64,000 nt of DNA from Metaphire vulgaris. Its lineage: Eukaryota > Annelida > Clitellata > Crassiclitellata > Megascolecidae. Shown piece after piece: positions 13,273 to 49,054 of the stretch; positions within the stretch are counted from its first letter, which is position 1, and each line of letters begins with the position of its first letter. The stretch is taken from the NCBI GenBank assembly GCA_018105865.1, contig CM030835.1, forward strand, positions 5,651,816 to 5,715,815, given 5' to 3'. The translations under genes and the position numbers were made by a program. The notes under the pieces are model-generated. The model was not told the origin of the DNA and made no database searches. It saw only the letters and a program-made list of their open reading frames with translations.

Positions 13273-13910
13273 CTTAGGAGATCTTCTTTTGTACAGTAAG
13301 CAGTCTCCTACGGCAAAATAAATGGCAACGGCCAAACGGCTTCGGTTATGACGGGGACTTCGACGGCGACGACTCCGATGAACCGCAGTGAGTCGCAATT
13401 TGTCAAATGTGTGACCGGAGTTCAGAGAACATCCTAAGATAAACGAGAGGATGGAGTTTCCGGAAATCTATTGCGGTTGTTACGAAGACTGACTGTCTCG
13501 CGTCCACGCTGCAACTTAACTCGGTTCTCGTAAAGCAGCAACTTCTTTTTCTATAAATAATTACGTAAGCTTAGACATTATTATTTTCAATGTTTAACCA
13601 CTGGATTGCATTTAGAGTTGCAGTGTTGGCGTAGATCTAGTAGGCCTATAGGCCAACTCGTTCTCTAAATGCCTGGAAATCTTGGTGTTTATTTTGATTG
13701 AATGTCATTGCTTTAAATTGCGCTGAAATGACACTCGGGGTTAAATAGTAACTCGAGGCAGACTAACTTAGAATAGTTAGAAGACTCTGAATATTGAAAG
13801 AAAATGCATTTGAGTCTTATATTTGATACGAACAAGCAGTGGCGTGACTGGCGTCAATCTGTAGTAAAAGTTGTGAGGGTCCACCTGTCTGTTGTTGCGC
13901 TTAACCCTAA

Positions 13911-14190
13911 CCCCAGTGGCGTAGCCAGGATTTCCGGAAGTAGGGGGTTTGGTTTTTGGTTTTGACCGTGACCAACTTCGGGAAAATCTTGACAAGCAAA
14001 AAAGGTCAACCCCTAGGCTCATCTATATTTTTTTATATTTTTCCGTCTAGGTAGGTGCTGACAAGCAAAAAAAGAAAAGGTCGTCGCCTAAATAATCGTA
14101 CAACGGTACAATATAGATTTATTTAGACTTTCTCACAACCAATTTTTGTGAGGGTCCGGACCCCAGGACTCTCACGGGATCGACGCCTGT
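13911..14190. mobile_element. Degraded CAGTGGCGTAGC-type element
   Basis: Starts with CAGTGGCGTAGCCAGGATT and contains two GACAAGCAAAAAA words (about 13,990 and 14,062). The opposite end is not clean, so the right boundary is approximate. Confidence 0.4.
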
Positions 14191-15037
14191 GTGAAGAAGG
14201 ATGAATAGTTCTGTTCGGGTAGTTTCTACTTCTCATCATTAGAGTATGTTCTCTTTAGAGGCGTATAAGTAAAGAAAAGCTAGACTCCAGGCTATTCCTT
14301 TCCTGCGATTGAGCGCACATCTGTTGCTTGTACGTGCAGTAGGTCTTGTATATGTGTCTTTGATCTTCGCTTGTACGTCTGTACATCATTATATTCCGAT
14401 CTAGCAGTTTCAGTTTACAAAATTTGCCGACCATAAAGGAAGATTGAGCGCCAGACTTCAATAATGAATCAACGCTAATGATAGCAGAAAGTACGCTCAT
14501 CTATATACTTCGAAGTATGGGAAAATTAGTTCGTTAAAAGCTGCAGGTCTCACGTTTGCTGCTCAGACAAAGGTTAGCTGCCAGTGACTCCGACTGATAA
14601 TAACGCACCACTCTGCTTCGTTGAATTATGCATGACAACGAAGGCTGGCGACAAACGACGCAATACTTGGCTCGGGCGAAATATACTGTATAATATAAAT
14701 TGCCTGTAAGATTGATCAATTCGCGAAACCTCCGATGTAAGACCGGAAAACGTCGGGAAAATAATTGATGGCGTAAAAGCCCGGGTCATGATGATAGAGG
14801 AAAGGGCTTATAACACCCTCGTTTGTTGGTCGCTCTGTCGCCCAAGCAGGTCATTTATTTAATTGGAGTGTTTACGCTATCAGAGTTTTAAAAGCTCTGG
14901 ATTCACTGATTTCTGCAATTGGCATCTTGCATCGGTATCTGGAATTTCAGTGACACATACCGATGTAAGTACAGTATAGAGCAAGTTCTTAGCGTTATGA
15001 CATATTGAAAGCGGGTTGAGCACTGCCCATCTATCTA

Positions 15038-15045
15038 TTTTATTA

Positions 15046-15118
<73 letters not shown>

Positions 15119-15127
15119 TATTATTAT
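15038..15127. repeat. (ATT)n microsatellite
   Basis: About 27 ATT/TTA units. Confidence 0.95.
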
Positions 15128-16069
15128 TAGCCAGTAGCCAGACTGTCATTAGTGCAGTTTTGGGGAAGTTATTTACAGTAGATAAATTTAGCGGAAACTT
15201 AAATTGAAAACCATTACGCTAAAAGTCAACTCAGATTGCAGATCTGGTTTTTTGCTTTTGCTTTATCGTGCGAAAAACTAAAACTAAATCTTAGACAAGG
15301 CTGAAAATGAGGCTGCGAAATTCAATCACCAAAAGAGAATCTTTGTAGGCAATAGGACAATTTTTTCTGACTCGAGTCCATGCAGGGGCCAAGAGTTAAG
15401 CTTTTCTACGGTTTTTAAATCTATGCTTTTCTACGTAGTTCTGGAAAAGCAAGATGTCCCGTGAATTTTCTCGTGGATGTTTTAGAGGCGCCTTGCATAT
15501 TTCGGGCGATTAGATCACTTTAGGTGATTTTAAATTTTAGGATTTTTCGTTGTCAGAATTCCTCCCCTGATCAAAAAGTCTGGAAATGTATAAACTCCTG
15601 AAATGCCACGAAAATTTCAGTCTTTGTCTCTTGCGAAAGCTAATCAGATCATAACCGTTGTCTCTGAATTTATTTCATTTGATTTCGAATTCGAAACCAA
15701 TTAAATAGGCAAAATAAGTTAGGTATTGTCGATTGGCTTTATACAAATGCTAGTCGTGTATGGCAAAATAAACTGCATACTTTAGATATATGTCGCATAT
15801 TTCTTATCTAACGTGAAGTAAACAGCCAATGAATGTCCAGTGCATATTGATTCCTCGCCCTCATTAAAACGCTCGCTATAGAAAATCCATTAGTCGAATG
15901 CACTTGAAACTTCGTTATGCGACGCTCAGGCATACGTCGTAGAGTTTCTTCGACTGAAAATGTTGAATATAGAAACGGTCAGTAGGTCAATGGTTAGGCA
16001 AACGAATCGACTTATCTTCGAAATATCGTTCTCATATTCCGCTCTTCGCTCTCTTCGCTCAGTCTACTC

Positions 16070-16087
16070 TGACGGAGAGAGGGGAGA

Positions 16088-16126
<39 letters not shown>

Positions 16127-16177
16127 GAGAGAAGATAAGTCCTTTGCTGTAACTGCCCCAGTATCTATCTAGTATCT

Positions 16178-16224
<47 letters not shown>
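16070..16224. repeat. (GA)n and (CT)n inverted pair
   Basis: A GA-rich block at 16,072-16,136 and a (CT)n block at 16,180-16,224 lie about 45 bp apart and are complementary, so they could form a long hairpin. Confidence 0.85.
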
Positions 16225-16227
<3 letters not shown>

Positions 16228-16804
16228 GTTGGAAGATTTTGAAGGAAGAAAACAATAATCGAGAGTTTGTGCTGCAGTAATCCAAATGCCCGCCTGATGA
16301 TCCCTCGACGCTGTTCTGTGCTGCAGTTGTTGGAATTAATTCGAAATACATTTTCATTCCAGAAGTTATTGAAAGAATCTGTAATTGAAATTACTCAATG
16401 ACGTTATGCAGGCTATGCTGTACTGTACTGTATATGGAACAGTAACGTTGAGTGAAATATTAGAAGAATAGCAAACCTTTAACAGCGAAAACAGGTTCAA
16501 GAATGACAAATGGATACCGTGAACGAATGCCGAATAAAAGAATTGAGTATTTACAGAGTTGATGGAAAGAAGAAAGGACGGACGAATGAATGAATGAATT
16601 AAACGAATTGAAACAATAATGCATTGACTATCATGAGCGAATGAAAGAGCGAATGGATTAATGAATTAAATTAGAGATATATATAAATATAATAACTATG
16701 AAATTATAAATGAACAATAAATGAATGAATGAAGTTAATAAATGAAGTTTGCGCGTTGAAAATTTAACAAGTGAACGAAATATATGGATGATGGATGATA
16801 TATG

Positions 16805-16826
16805 GATGATGATGATGATGATGATG

Positions 16827-16902
<76 letters not shown>

Positions 16903-17060
16903 GGTTCTCTGTCTCCAGACAGGTACTGTTCTTCTCTGTGCCTTGCGTCTTCCATTGATTTCTGCATAGGTACGTTTTCATCATCCAGTCTAATAGCATC
17001 CTCCTTGGTCTTCCTTTTGTCTTTTTTCTTTGTACGCCTATACTTATATAGTTTCAGCCG
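16805..17060 (-). mobile_element. Possible LINE C-terminus followed by (GAT)n/(ATC)n
   Basis: The microsatellite 16,805-16,902 switches from (GAT)8 to (ATC)25 and is therefore palindromic. The minus strand next to it reads Lys/Arg/Asp-rich protein (DKRKTKEDAIRLDDENVP), reminiscent of the degenerate C-termini of LINE reverse transcriptases. The protein assignment is weak. Confidence 0.3.
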
Positions 17061-18209
17061 TTCCGGGAAATTGTTCTTCGCTCCAGTAAATGCAGTATCC
17101 AAGATGTTATAGGCCCTAGAAAGCTTCGGACATTGAGAATCTTAGGGTCTTAGCTCCTCAAGACTATTCCTTTCAAGAAATCCTCTATGAAGAAATCCTT
17201 ACTATGCAGGCCTGCATTTTACCCGCCGCAAATCGCGTTAGCATCTTTCATAGAAATGCTTTGCTGCGACTGCCTACCTGGATCTACAACCTTGACCACC
17301 ACGGACTACGGAGTACGGATTTCACCCAGATTGAGCGCTCGTGAATAAGCTGGTGCACTGCGCCAGGCTTTCGGGCGGCGCTATAGAAATTTCGTCTTTA
17401 CTTACTTACTTATTCTATTGGTAGAATAGCATAGTCATTCTAATCCGCTTTCGGTCGACCGAATGGCTGCAGTGATGGTGGATGAAGAACGCAAAATGAC
17501 CGGGACTGCTTCTTCTAATGTTCTATGTCGTCTTACTGTAGGCCGACTATACATGTCATCCTATCAAGCCTTTGGTTGTAAAGACGCTATCATCGAAGCT
17601 TCGAACTCACTCGAAATAGGGGCCTAACTCCTCGGAGCTTCTGACAGACGCTCAGCAAGACTAAAAGACTAAGAGGCAGCCAAACAAAAGACGCGCACAA
17701 GCACACACACACAGACACGCGCGCGGAGAGGGGGTGGGGCAGAAAAAAGACAACGACACGCGGGTAAAAGATGCTCATTAAAGATTCATATAAATGGACT
17801 CGTTAGAAGCGCGGACCTGGGACTAACGCCAAACAGACTCTGGCGACACCTTGCGCTCATTTCCAGCGTTAATCGAACGTCAAAATGCCTCTCATACGCC
17901 GCCGCCGCCGACGACGACGACGACAACGAGGAGAAGGCGTTGTGTTCGTTAGGCCAGTTAAATCGCCACGGGTTTAACAGCAGACTAACAGCGCCGGCTT
18001 TAGTCGGTGGCCACAGGAGGAAGAGGAGGAGTGGGCGAGGGCTGAGGGACGGCGGAAATCCAGTTGCATTCCGCTGCCGCTGTCGGCCGATAGCTTCGAA
18101 GCATCGTTCGACGACAGTCGGCAGCCGTAGTCGTCGCCGTCGCCGCAGCAGCTTCAGCAGCCGCCGGGAGTTGCTGTTTCTCGGAGGACGGAGGACGACG
18201 ACGACGACG

Positions 18210-41844
<23,635 letters not shown>

Positions 41845-41883
41845 ACCGATCTACAGTATAGTTACTGTACTGTGTCGTCGCGA

Positions 41884-41889
41884 AATAAA
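41884..41889 (+). terminator. Poly(A) signal AATAAA of the channel gene
   Basis: Canonical AATAAA 40 bases after the stop codon. Confidence 0.6.
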
Positions 41890-41911
41890 ACGCAGTTACT
41901 ATAGCGTGATG

Positions 41912-42046
41912 ATTTATTAAATTGGCTTAGGAGGAGACATTGCTGCCCGTGTGAAAGCCACTAAGGGGTGCCAACGGGGCTTGAACCTCGCTCCTCCATC
42001 AGCCTACCGCTCCAGCGCGTAACCCACTCTACCATACCCCTCCCAT
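41912..42046 (-). mobile_element. tRNA-derived SINE, intact copy
   Basis: On the minus strand: GGGGTATGGTAGAGTGGGTT (A-box region), then GAGGTTCAAGCCCCG (B-box region) and closing GGCACCCC that pairs with the 5' GGGGT. A tail follows (CTTAGTGGCTTTCACACGGG). The body matches the second copy at 46,455-46,872. It starts just past the channel gene's poly(A) signal. Confidence 0.75.
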
Positions 42047-42649
42047 CCCCCAGTTGCAATCAACCGTCGCTTACGCTATAGGGCCTACTTCGACTGAATG
42101 TCACACCGACACACGTTTGCACATGTAGGATGCTCTGGACATGATCCGGTTCGTCATGCGGTCGTCAATGAAGCGGCCTATACTGAAAAGGCATGCATGG
42201 GATAGCCTACCTGCTATAATTCAGATTCTTCTGCAGAAGTGAACAGTAGAATCGAAATTCTGGCACAACCTACGGGTTTGTCAGCTTTCAGAAATATGAC
42301 ACGTCAAATTTTATACCCTAAAACATTCGAAAATAATAAGGAATCTGCACTGGCGTAAACTCGGATGAAAAAGTGTGGATCCAACCCTGACATGCCTAAC
42401 TTTCCCCATCCCTACGGCAACCTCTTAAAAAGTGTGGGGGATTGAGCCTAGTGGTCTAATAGAAATTTACACCTGTGAGAATCTGAGAAAGAGCAGGAAC
42501 AGGTTTTGGCTTTTGCAGTTAGCATCCATATTTAGTCTATTTACCCATAGGGCCTACTATACATGGCGTCATCGCTTGCTTTTAAAACATAGCGTGATTT
42601 AAAGTGGCTTGTTTCCGTCACATAACAGTAGGCCTAAGAGGCTTATATG

Positions 42650-42960
42650 GTACCGTCAATAAATGACGTCAGGCACTTAGGGGAGGGGTCAGGGACGTCA
42701 TTTAGGAGGGCCCCCTGATTCTAAAGAAACAAATTTTTCCACAATTGTTTGTGCTTTTCAGAATTGAAAAGACTGTCAAGCAAAAAAAGGTCATCGACTC
42801 CTCGAGAAGTAATTAATCAAAGACTGACAAGCAAAAAAAGGTCATCAACTTTTTTGCAAAGTTGCCAGGTGGAAAGTGTCTTGCCTCCCCTGGAAAACAG
42901 TGAAATGACGTCTGTGGGAGGGGTTCAAACATTTGTGATGATTGTTCTTTGCTTTGATTT
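42650..42960. mobile_element. Degraded GTCCATAAATGACG-family element
   Basis: It begins ACCGTCAATAAATGACGTCA, carries two GACAAGCAAAAAAAGGTCATC-like words (about 42,772 and 42,826) and ends with GGTTCAAACATTTGTGATGA, a string shared with the element at 61,131. Boundaries are approximate. Confidence 0.5.
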
Positions 42961-43871
<911 letters not shown>

Positions 43872-44083
43872 TCCATCAAATCTGGGGAAAAACAAACATC
43901 TGTTTATAAACCAAGTGTCACTTTTAGACTGATCAGAATGACCATCAAATCTGGGAAAAAACAGAAATTGATTAAGCATTGTTTTAATTTGTAACAATTA
44001 ATAGAAGCTGAAATGTTTTACAGGTCAACCCTTTACCACATTTACACAAATCCTTTTAAAACAGAATCAACAAATGAAAATAT

Positions 44084-44215
44084 TTATTTCTTCTTTTTTA
44101 GCTTTGTATTGGAAGATGTAGGTGCTGGTGTGACGAGAAAAGGTTTTGCTTCATTGTTTGTTGCTCTACTCATGACGTCTGCCTCAACCTTGTTTTGAAT
44201 CGTTCTAGTTAATTG
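44084..44215 (-). CDS. UPF0390-like exon 3
   Basis: Acceptor TTTTCTGCAG|CAATTAAC, in phase 0. It has 43 codons plus stop TAA and encodes QLTRTIQNKVEADVMSRATN and the Lys-rich end. Confidence 0.75.
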   Translation of the reverse strand, partial: QLTRTIQNKVEADVMSRATNNEAKPFLVTPAPTSSNTKLKKKK

Positions 44216-45968
44216 CTGCAGAAAAATACAAATTTTATACAACAGAGTCAGACACTTACATTTATATCAAAAACTGCATAAACACAGCCATTCATTCTTC
44301 AGTCTTAGAAGTCAAAACCAACGTAAAATCAAAAATTTGCCCACAATGACTTCAAAACTCATGTGAAAAAGTCTTCTGCCTTAAATAGTCTAACAACCAA
44401 TGACCCAGAAATCAGTGCTGCAATTAGTTGGATTGTTTTAATGATGTAAAGCAGGGGTCGGGCAACAGTGTTTTAGTCGGACTCCAAGCCTTTGGCAGGA
44501 TTTTGACTGACCGACTGTTTCCGGAAGAGACATAGTTCAATGCAAAACATTTGTGGCAATCTCCACTACTTTCATTTTTACCAAAAGATTTATGCTGAAC
44601 GGCTAAAGTTCGTTGGTTTGTCACCAATGCATAAAAACTCACATGGTATTCAGACATTGGTTCAAGACATTTTTCGCAGAATAAATTGAAAGCAGAGAAA
44701 ATTCAATGAAGCGGTCTTCCTCTTGTTTATTGTCTGGATGCTCGACCGTTAAAGGGTTCAGTTATTCTTTGTTTGTTTTTTTTAAAATGAATTTGTTTCA
44801 CAAATGACATTTATCATGGTTTTTTGCCAAGAAAGCATTAAAGTTGATATTTATTATTTATTTAAGATTGGATTTTAAGTACTTTTTGACAATATGTTTG
44901 AAATCAGTATGTTTGCTGTGCAGTTTAATGTTGCCGTTTTGAAACCTGATACAAATTAGACCGCCATTATAAGAGAAACATGCAGACTATGTTAAATACG
45001 TTATCATAAGGCATAAAACAGCTGTTGTCAAAATGTGAAGAGAAAGAGTGGCCAATGTGATCCCAGTCCCAGGCTTTGGAATTCATTAACAGCATCAATT
45101 TGTAAAACTAGCACATCTTATCAGATCTAGTCTTAAGATGCACCTGTTTGGCTTGGCTTATCCCACTTAAATTGCTCCCCCACCAACTGAACTGGATTTT
45201 GTGCATCATCGGCTGATGCCCTAGGCATTATGATAGAGGCGCCATAGAAGTTTTTGATCGGCTGACTGGTTGAAAAACCACAACAATGCTAATTAAATCT
45301 CAACATTCAATGAATTTTCATAAATCATACAAACTGGTTGCTGTGTACTACTCCTGTACTAAATCTCTCGTAATGGAACTAGAATATAAAGATTCATCTG
45401 TCAATCAGTCAATCAATCAATCCCGAGCCCTTTAGCCCTACCATCTTCAGTTTTATATGTACTGCTGTCAACATCATTGAGCATTTTCAAGAGGTCTATT
45501 GAATCAGTATATCATCACTCCAGATACTGTCAATAAATAAAACCAACCACTAACTTGTTTCAGTTTTACTGCTTCTTGGAGTTTCTTTTTCTTAGGTGCT
45601 ATGTCACGAGCTAAAACCAGCCATAAGAATTTATAGAACTTTGAAATCTTAGCGAAAATTCAGAAATCTTAAAAAGATAAGCAGACAAATCGCACTTCAG
45701 TTATAAGCAATCGAGAGACGAAAGCTGCGAATTACGACTCTACTTCGGAGCGACCATTGACTGATGTCAAAAGTATAACTAAAATGGCGCTATAGAAGTC
45801 ATTTTAGTTAATAAGAGCGCAGTACACGTGCATAAGTACGCAAACGTAAAGATTATACAGTATATATTTTGTACCTCCTTTCTTTATTCCGAGAGGCTTT
45901 TTATGCTTCTGTTTCTGCTTCACTCCGGCTGGCAGAATGGTCTTACTTTTCTGAAGTCCCTGAGGCAT
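44084..45968 (-). CDS. UPF0390/C19orf53-like small basic protein
   Basis: Three minus-strand exons, 45968-45875, 45598-45555 and 44215-44084, join to 89 residues. It starts MPQGLQKSKT, continues with a Lys-rich run (KQKQKHKKP), then GAPKKKKLQEAVKLKQ and TIQNKVEADVMSRAT, and ends KLKKKK. Order and motifs match vertebrate C19orf53 (Leydig cell tumour 10 kDa protein homologue): an N-terminal M-x-Q-G, APKK, and an IxxKIExDVxxKA-like segment. The family's role is poorly known; the charge suggests nuclear or nucleolar RNA or ribosome association (inference). AATAAA overlaps the stop codon on the minus strand. Confidence 0.75.
44220..45554. other. Intron 2 of the small gene, with repeat pieces
   Basis: It contains a dispersed repeat end (about 45,200-45,260, CATCGGCTGATGCCCTAGGC then GGCGCCATAGAAGTT) and a CAATCAAT-type tail at about 45,405-45,420. 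A one-sided CAGGGGTCGGGCAAC at 44,453 could be a hAT end without a partner. Confidence 0.5.
45555..45598 (-). CDS. UPF0390-like exon 2
   Basis: Acceptor GACATAG|CACC, donor CAA|GTTAGT. It encodes PKKKKLQEAVKLKQ and completes the preceding Ala codon. Confidence 0.75.
45875..45968 (-). CDS. UPF0390-like exon 1
   Basis: ATG followed by CCTCAGGGACTTCAG; donor GGAG|GTACAA after 31 codons plus one base. The Met-x-Gln-Gly start is shared with vertebrate members. Confidence 0.75.
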
Positions 45969-46454
45969 TTCAGTCAAAAGCGCAAAATATTCTGAGCCGA
46001 ATGGAATTTCTCATCACATTTACCACTTGTATTTAGGTGTTACCTCCGATTGTTTTAGAAAGCAGATAAATAGCCATAGCCTCTTTGATGCTCCTTTATT
46101 AAATAATCTATAATGATGGATAAAGCCTTTTCACAGTTAGAATAAGCGCATAAGAACGACTTTATTTGTTCTTGACGTAAGGTTGATGTTGTGATACCTG
46201 CTAACTTATCAGCTAATCTTAGAATTAGATTATTCATCCATAGATATTAATATCAAATAGCTAATTAATGTATAATTAGAATCTATGCATTCATCTGGGA
46301 AAGTTTCAGTGCGAAATTCGAAAGTCTTTCTTGTTCATATACTAAAGTGTTCAAGTGTTCTGGCGAAAGTCTTTGAACTGAGTAAGTTACTAGTTAGTGA
46401 CCTGTGAATGACAGTTTTGCACCGAATCAAAAGTGGCTGTTAAGGTTTGAATCA

Positions 46455-46872
46455 AAGAGCCGGAAGATGGCAGAGTGGGTTACGTGCTGGAGCGTCAGGC
46501 GGACAGAGCGGGTTCAACCCTAGGGTTGCCAGATCTCCGTGTTTTACGGGAGCTCCCGTATTTCAGCCCCAGTCCCCCGCCTTCTTATAACTTGTTTGTA
46601 ATATTGATACACTACATGCAGATGATGCAGTGCATTGAACAGTATTGTTTATTGCTTTTTCCTAGTCTATACTCTATAGTACTGTAGTGTAGTATAGCTC
46701 TGGTCATAATAATTCACAATGAACTAGACCGTGAAGTGGGCGCATTGATTGCGGAAACAATCTCCCTATTTCGACTGTGGATATCTGACAACCCTATTCA
46801 AGCCCCATTAGTGCCCCTAGTGGCTTTCACACAGGCAGTAATGCCTTCTAAGCCACTTTAAATCATGCTAAG
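46455..46872 (+). mobile_element. tRNA-derived SINE interrupted by a hAT element
   Basis: The head GATGGCAGAGTGGGTTACGT through GGGTTCAACCC (to 46,520) continues after the insertion as TTCAAGCCCCATTAGTGCCC and GTGGCTTTCACACAGGCAG. Both parts align with the intact SINE at 41,912-42,046. Confidence 0.75.
46521..46796. mobile_element. hAT-like MITE nested in the SINE
   Basis: Left TAGGGTTGCCAGATCTC, right GATATCTGACAACCCTA. Flanks TTCAACCC and TTCAAGCC match at 7 of 8, and the intact SINE reads TTCAAGCC at this site. It contains the palindrome TACGGGAGCTCCCGTA near the left end. 276 bp. Confidence 0.8.
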
Positions 46873-46879
46873 TTAATCG

Positions 46880-47873
46880 AATATCGAATCAGGGAATGAC
46901 CCCTTCTCCTATAAAATGGTGCCGGAAAATTTTGTGTTAGATGCAAATTTTGCTGATGTTGCAAATGCAAGCTAACATAGTTTTTGCCTGTAGCAAAGTA
47001 CAGTCATCAACGTAAAACTTTTACTTGCAAATTCCTGCAGTCCAATGAAGGATAAACCGTTTTGTAGCACATAGTTAAATGAAACCCATTTTAATATTAA
47101 AGTGAAATTGTCTAATTTGCAGGCTGCCCACAAAAAGTACAGCAAGTTAGCCTTTAAACTCTATCCTACTTCTGGTAATCCTTAAGACCAGATGAAAGCA
47201 CTACTGTCAGTTTTATTTATAAATTTTCTAGTTTTAGACAGTCGTCAAAATGCCGCAAGCAACAGCAGTAGACACAATTTTGCTCTTATTTTGTAAACTA
47301 CTATGAGTTATGAATAAGTCCAGACAGTTTCAGCCCCCTGGTTACGATTTTACTGAAGTTAAAGAGTTCTGAAGTTGCAAGAAATTTAAGTGGCTGTTGC
47401 AAAAACGCCAAAAATGGCCCGTGCTAGGTACAATAATTAACAGTTGAATATCTGAAAAATGACTTAAGAGAGTTAGCTAAAAATTTTCAAACTTTCACTT
47501 GGGTGTTTGGGGAACATTTCTTATAAATTTCATAATTTTCTGAGGTTGTTGATTCGGACCATTGGTTGAATTGACGCAGAATGACTATATATTATATGGA
47601 GTACATATGATGTTATATGGCGCAAAATATGCATTTCTGCAGTCTTCACCATTCATCTTGTTATTTACACCAACTCATTACAGTAATATTTTTATGTGGA
47701 TGTTTGTAAACTATTTTTAGGCAGAATGGTGTTTTTTGGTTTGTTTTGGTTGAGACTTAATGTTTTTAATTAAAAATTTATTGTTTTTGTCAATTTCTGT
47801 TACATTTATAATATAGCTACATTTGTTGTAGTAGAAACCAGTTTTACCAAGCTTTGGGACTTATTATGGCAGG
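46880..47873. other. AT-rich intergenic stretch, nothing recognised
   Basis: No exon or element was identified. The promoter or a 5' non-coding exon of the ERCC6L-like gene could be here. Confidence 0.4.
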
Positions 47874-47881
47874 GTCATAGT

Positions 47882-47993
47882 CAATGTTCCCTCTAATTCT
47901 TGAGGGTCCATGTGCAAAAGAAATTTCTCTTGGGCAACAATTTCCCAATTACTAATTTTAGCAATTTTTAAAATGGATGAAAAGAAATTCCTG

Positions 47994-48049
<56 letters not shown>

Positions 48050-48428
48050 ATATATATATATATATTACAAACAGAAGGTATTAATTATATAGTACTTTTG
48101 TGGCCTATATTCTTGGTTTTGAGATACAAGAAACCAGCTATATCTAGACCCCTCTTATCTCTCGATCAATTTTGTAGACATTTGACAGAGAACAGATTTC
48201 TGAAAGACTTTATGAGCGTCATTTCAAATGGCTCACCAAATTTTATCTATACATGCAATTTTACTGAATGCTCCAGAATAAAATTGAGGCAGAATATATT
48301 GACAATTCTAGTATAGTTTGACTCAGCTAAGCTGGGGACTCCACAAAATATCCAGTTTTAATTTGTTTCATCACTCTTCTGAATTTTGCATATCAGCCTA
48401 CTGTATCACTAGTCTTTTGCATTGAAAG

Positions 48429-48492
<64 letters not shown>

Positions 48493-48786
48493 CCAGGTAT
48501 ATATATATAAAATTAAGTAAAGAACCATAATAAACCACTTGCTAAGTTAAAAAAGATGGTAATTACCTTTTCTCCGCTTGTCAGGCATTTTATGGATGAC
48601 GATAAATACAGTATAGACCTCCAAGTCATGTGGTGGTGATTACCTTTTTTCTAAAATATTTGGACAATTTTTCGTAAAAAATAAAACCTCCTTTACATTT
48701 TTTGGGCAATAGAAAATTATTTTTGTAAAACCAGTTTGTAAATTTGATTGCTTTTTTTTGTTAGACCCACCTTAGAGGGAACATTG
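47882..48786. mobile_element. 905-bp hAT element directly upstream of the ERCC6L-like gene
   Basis: Left CAATGTTCCCTCTAAT, right TTAGAGGGAACATTG. GTCATAGT flanks both sides exactly (47,874-47,881; 48,787-48,794). It contains (TA)n at about 47,999-48,065 and 48,431-48,490. No transposase frame was recognised. It ends 100 bp before the start codon of the next gene. Confidence 0.85.
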
Positions 48787-48886
48787 GTCATAGTAAAGTC
48801 CTCCAGTTTAAGTTGCCTTTATTGCTATATTACAAGCGCCAGGTGTATTTAGTAAAACTTGTTATAATTTTAGAAAAGGGTTTAAC

Positions 48887-49054
48887 ATGGATGATTCACA
48901 ACAACAGGAGTTCATTCGGTTAATTGAGAAAGGTAAAGCTTATGCAAACGTCGACAGTAGCCCTGATTCAATGCGAAGAGGGCTGGAGTATTACAAACGG
49001 GCTTTCAGAATTCAGAAGTCAGAAAAATTGGAGAGAAGAATTTTTAAGCTTGAG
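48887..49054 (+). CDS. ERCC6L: ERCC6L-like exon 1: TPR-like N-terminus
   Basis: ATG GAT GAT start. It encodes [20 protein letters not shown] to ERRIFKLE, parallel to the human N-terminal TPR. Donor GAG|GTTTTT is weak. AG at 48,872-48,873 just upstream might be an acceptor of a 5' non-coding exon. Confidence 0.8.

Noticed and set aside
41944..42044. A functional tRNA gene on the minus strand
   Set aside because: The A- and B-box-like words and the acceptor-like pairing are present, but the same sequence continues into a shared non-tRNA tail and recurs as an interrupted copy, so it is a SINE.
44453..44950. hAT element starting CAGGGGTCGGGCAAC
   Set aside because: Only one end is visible; no matching opposite end or target duplication was found.
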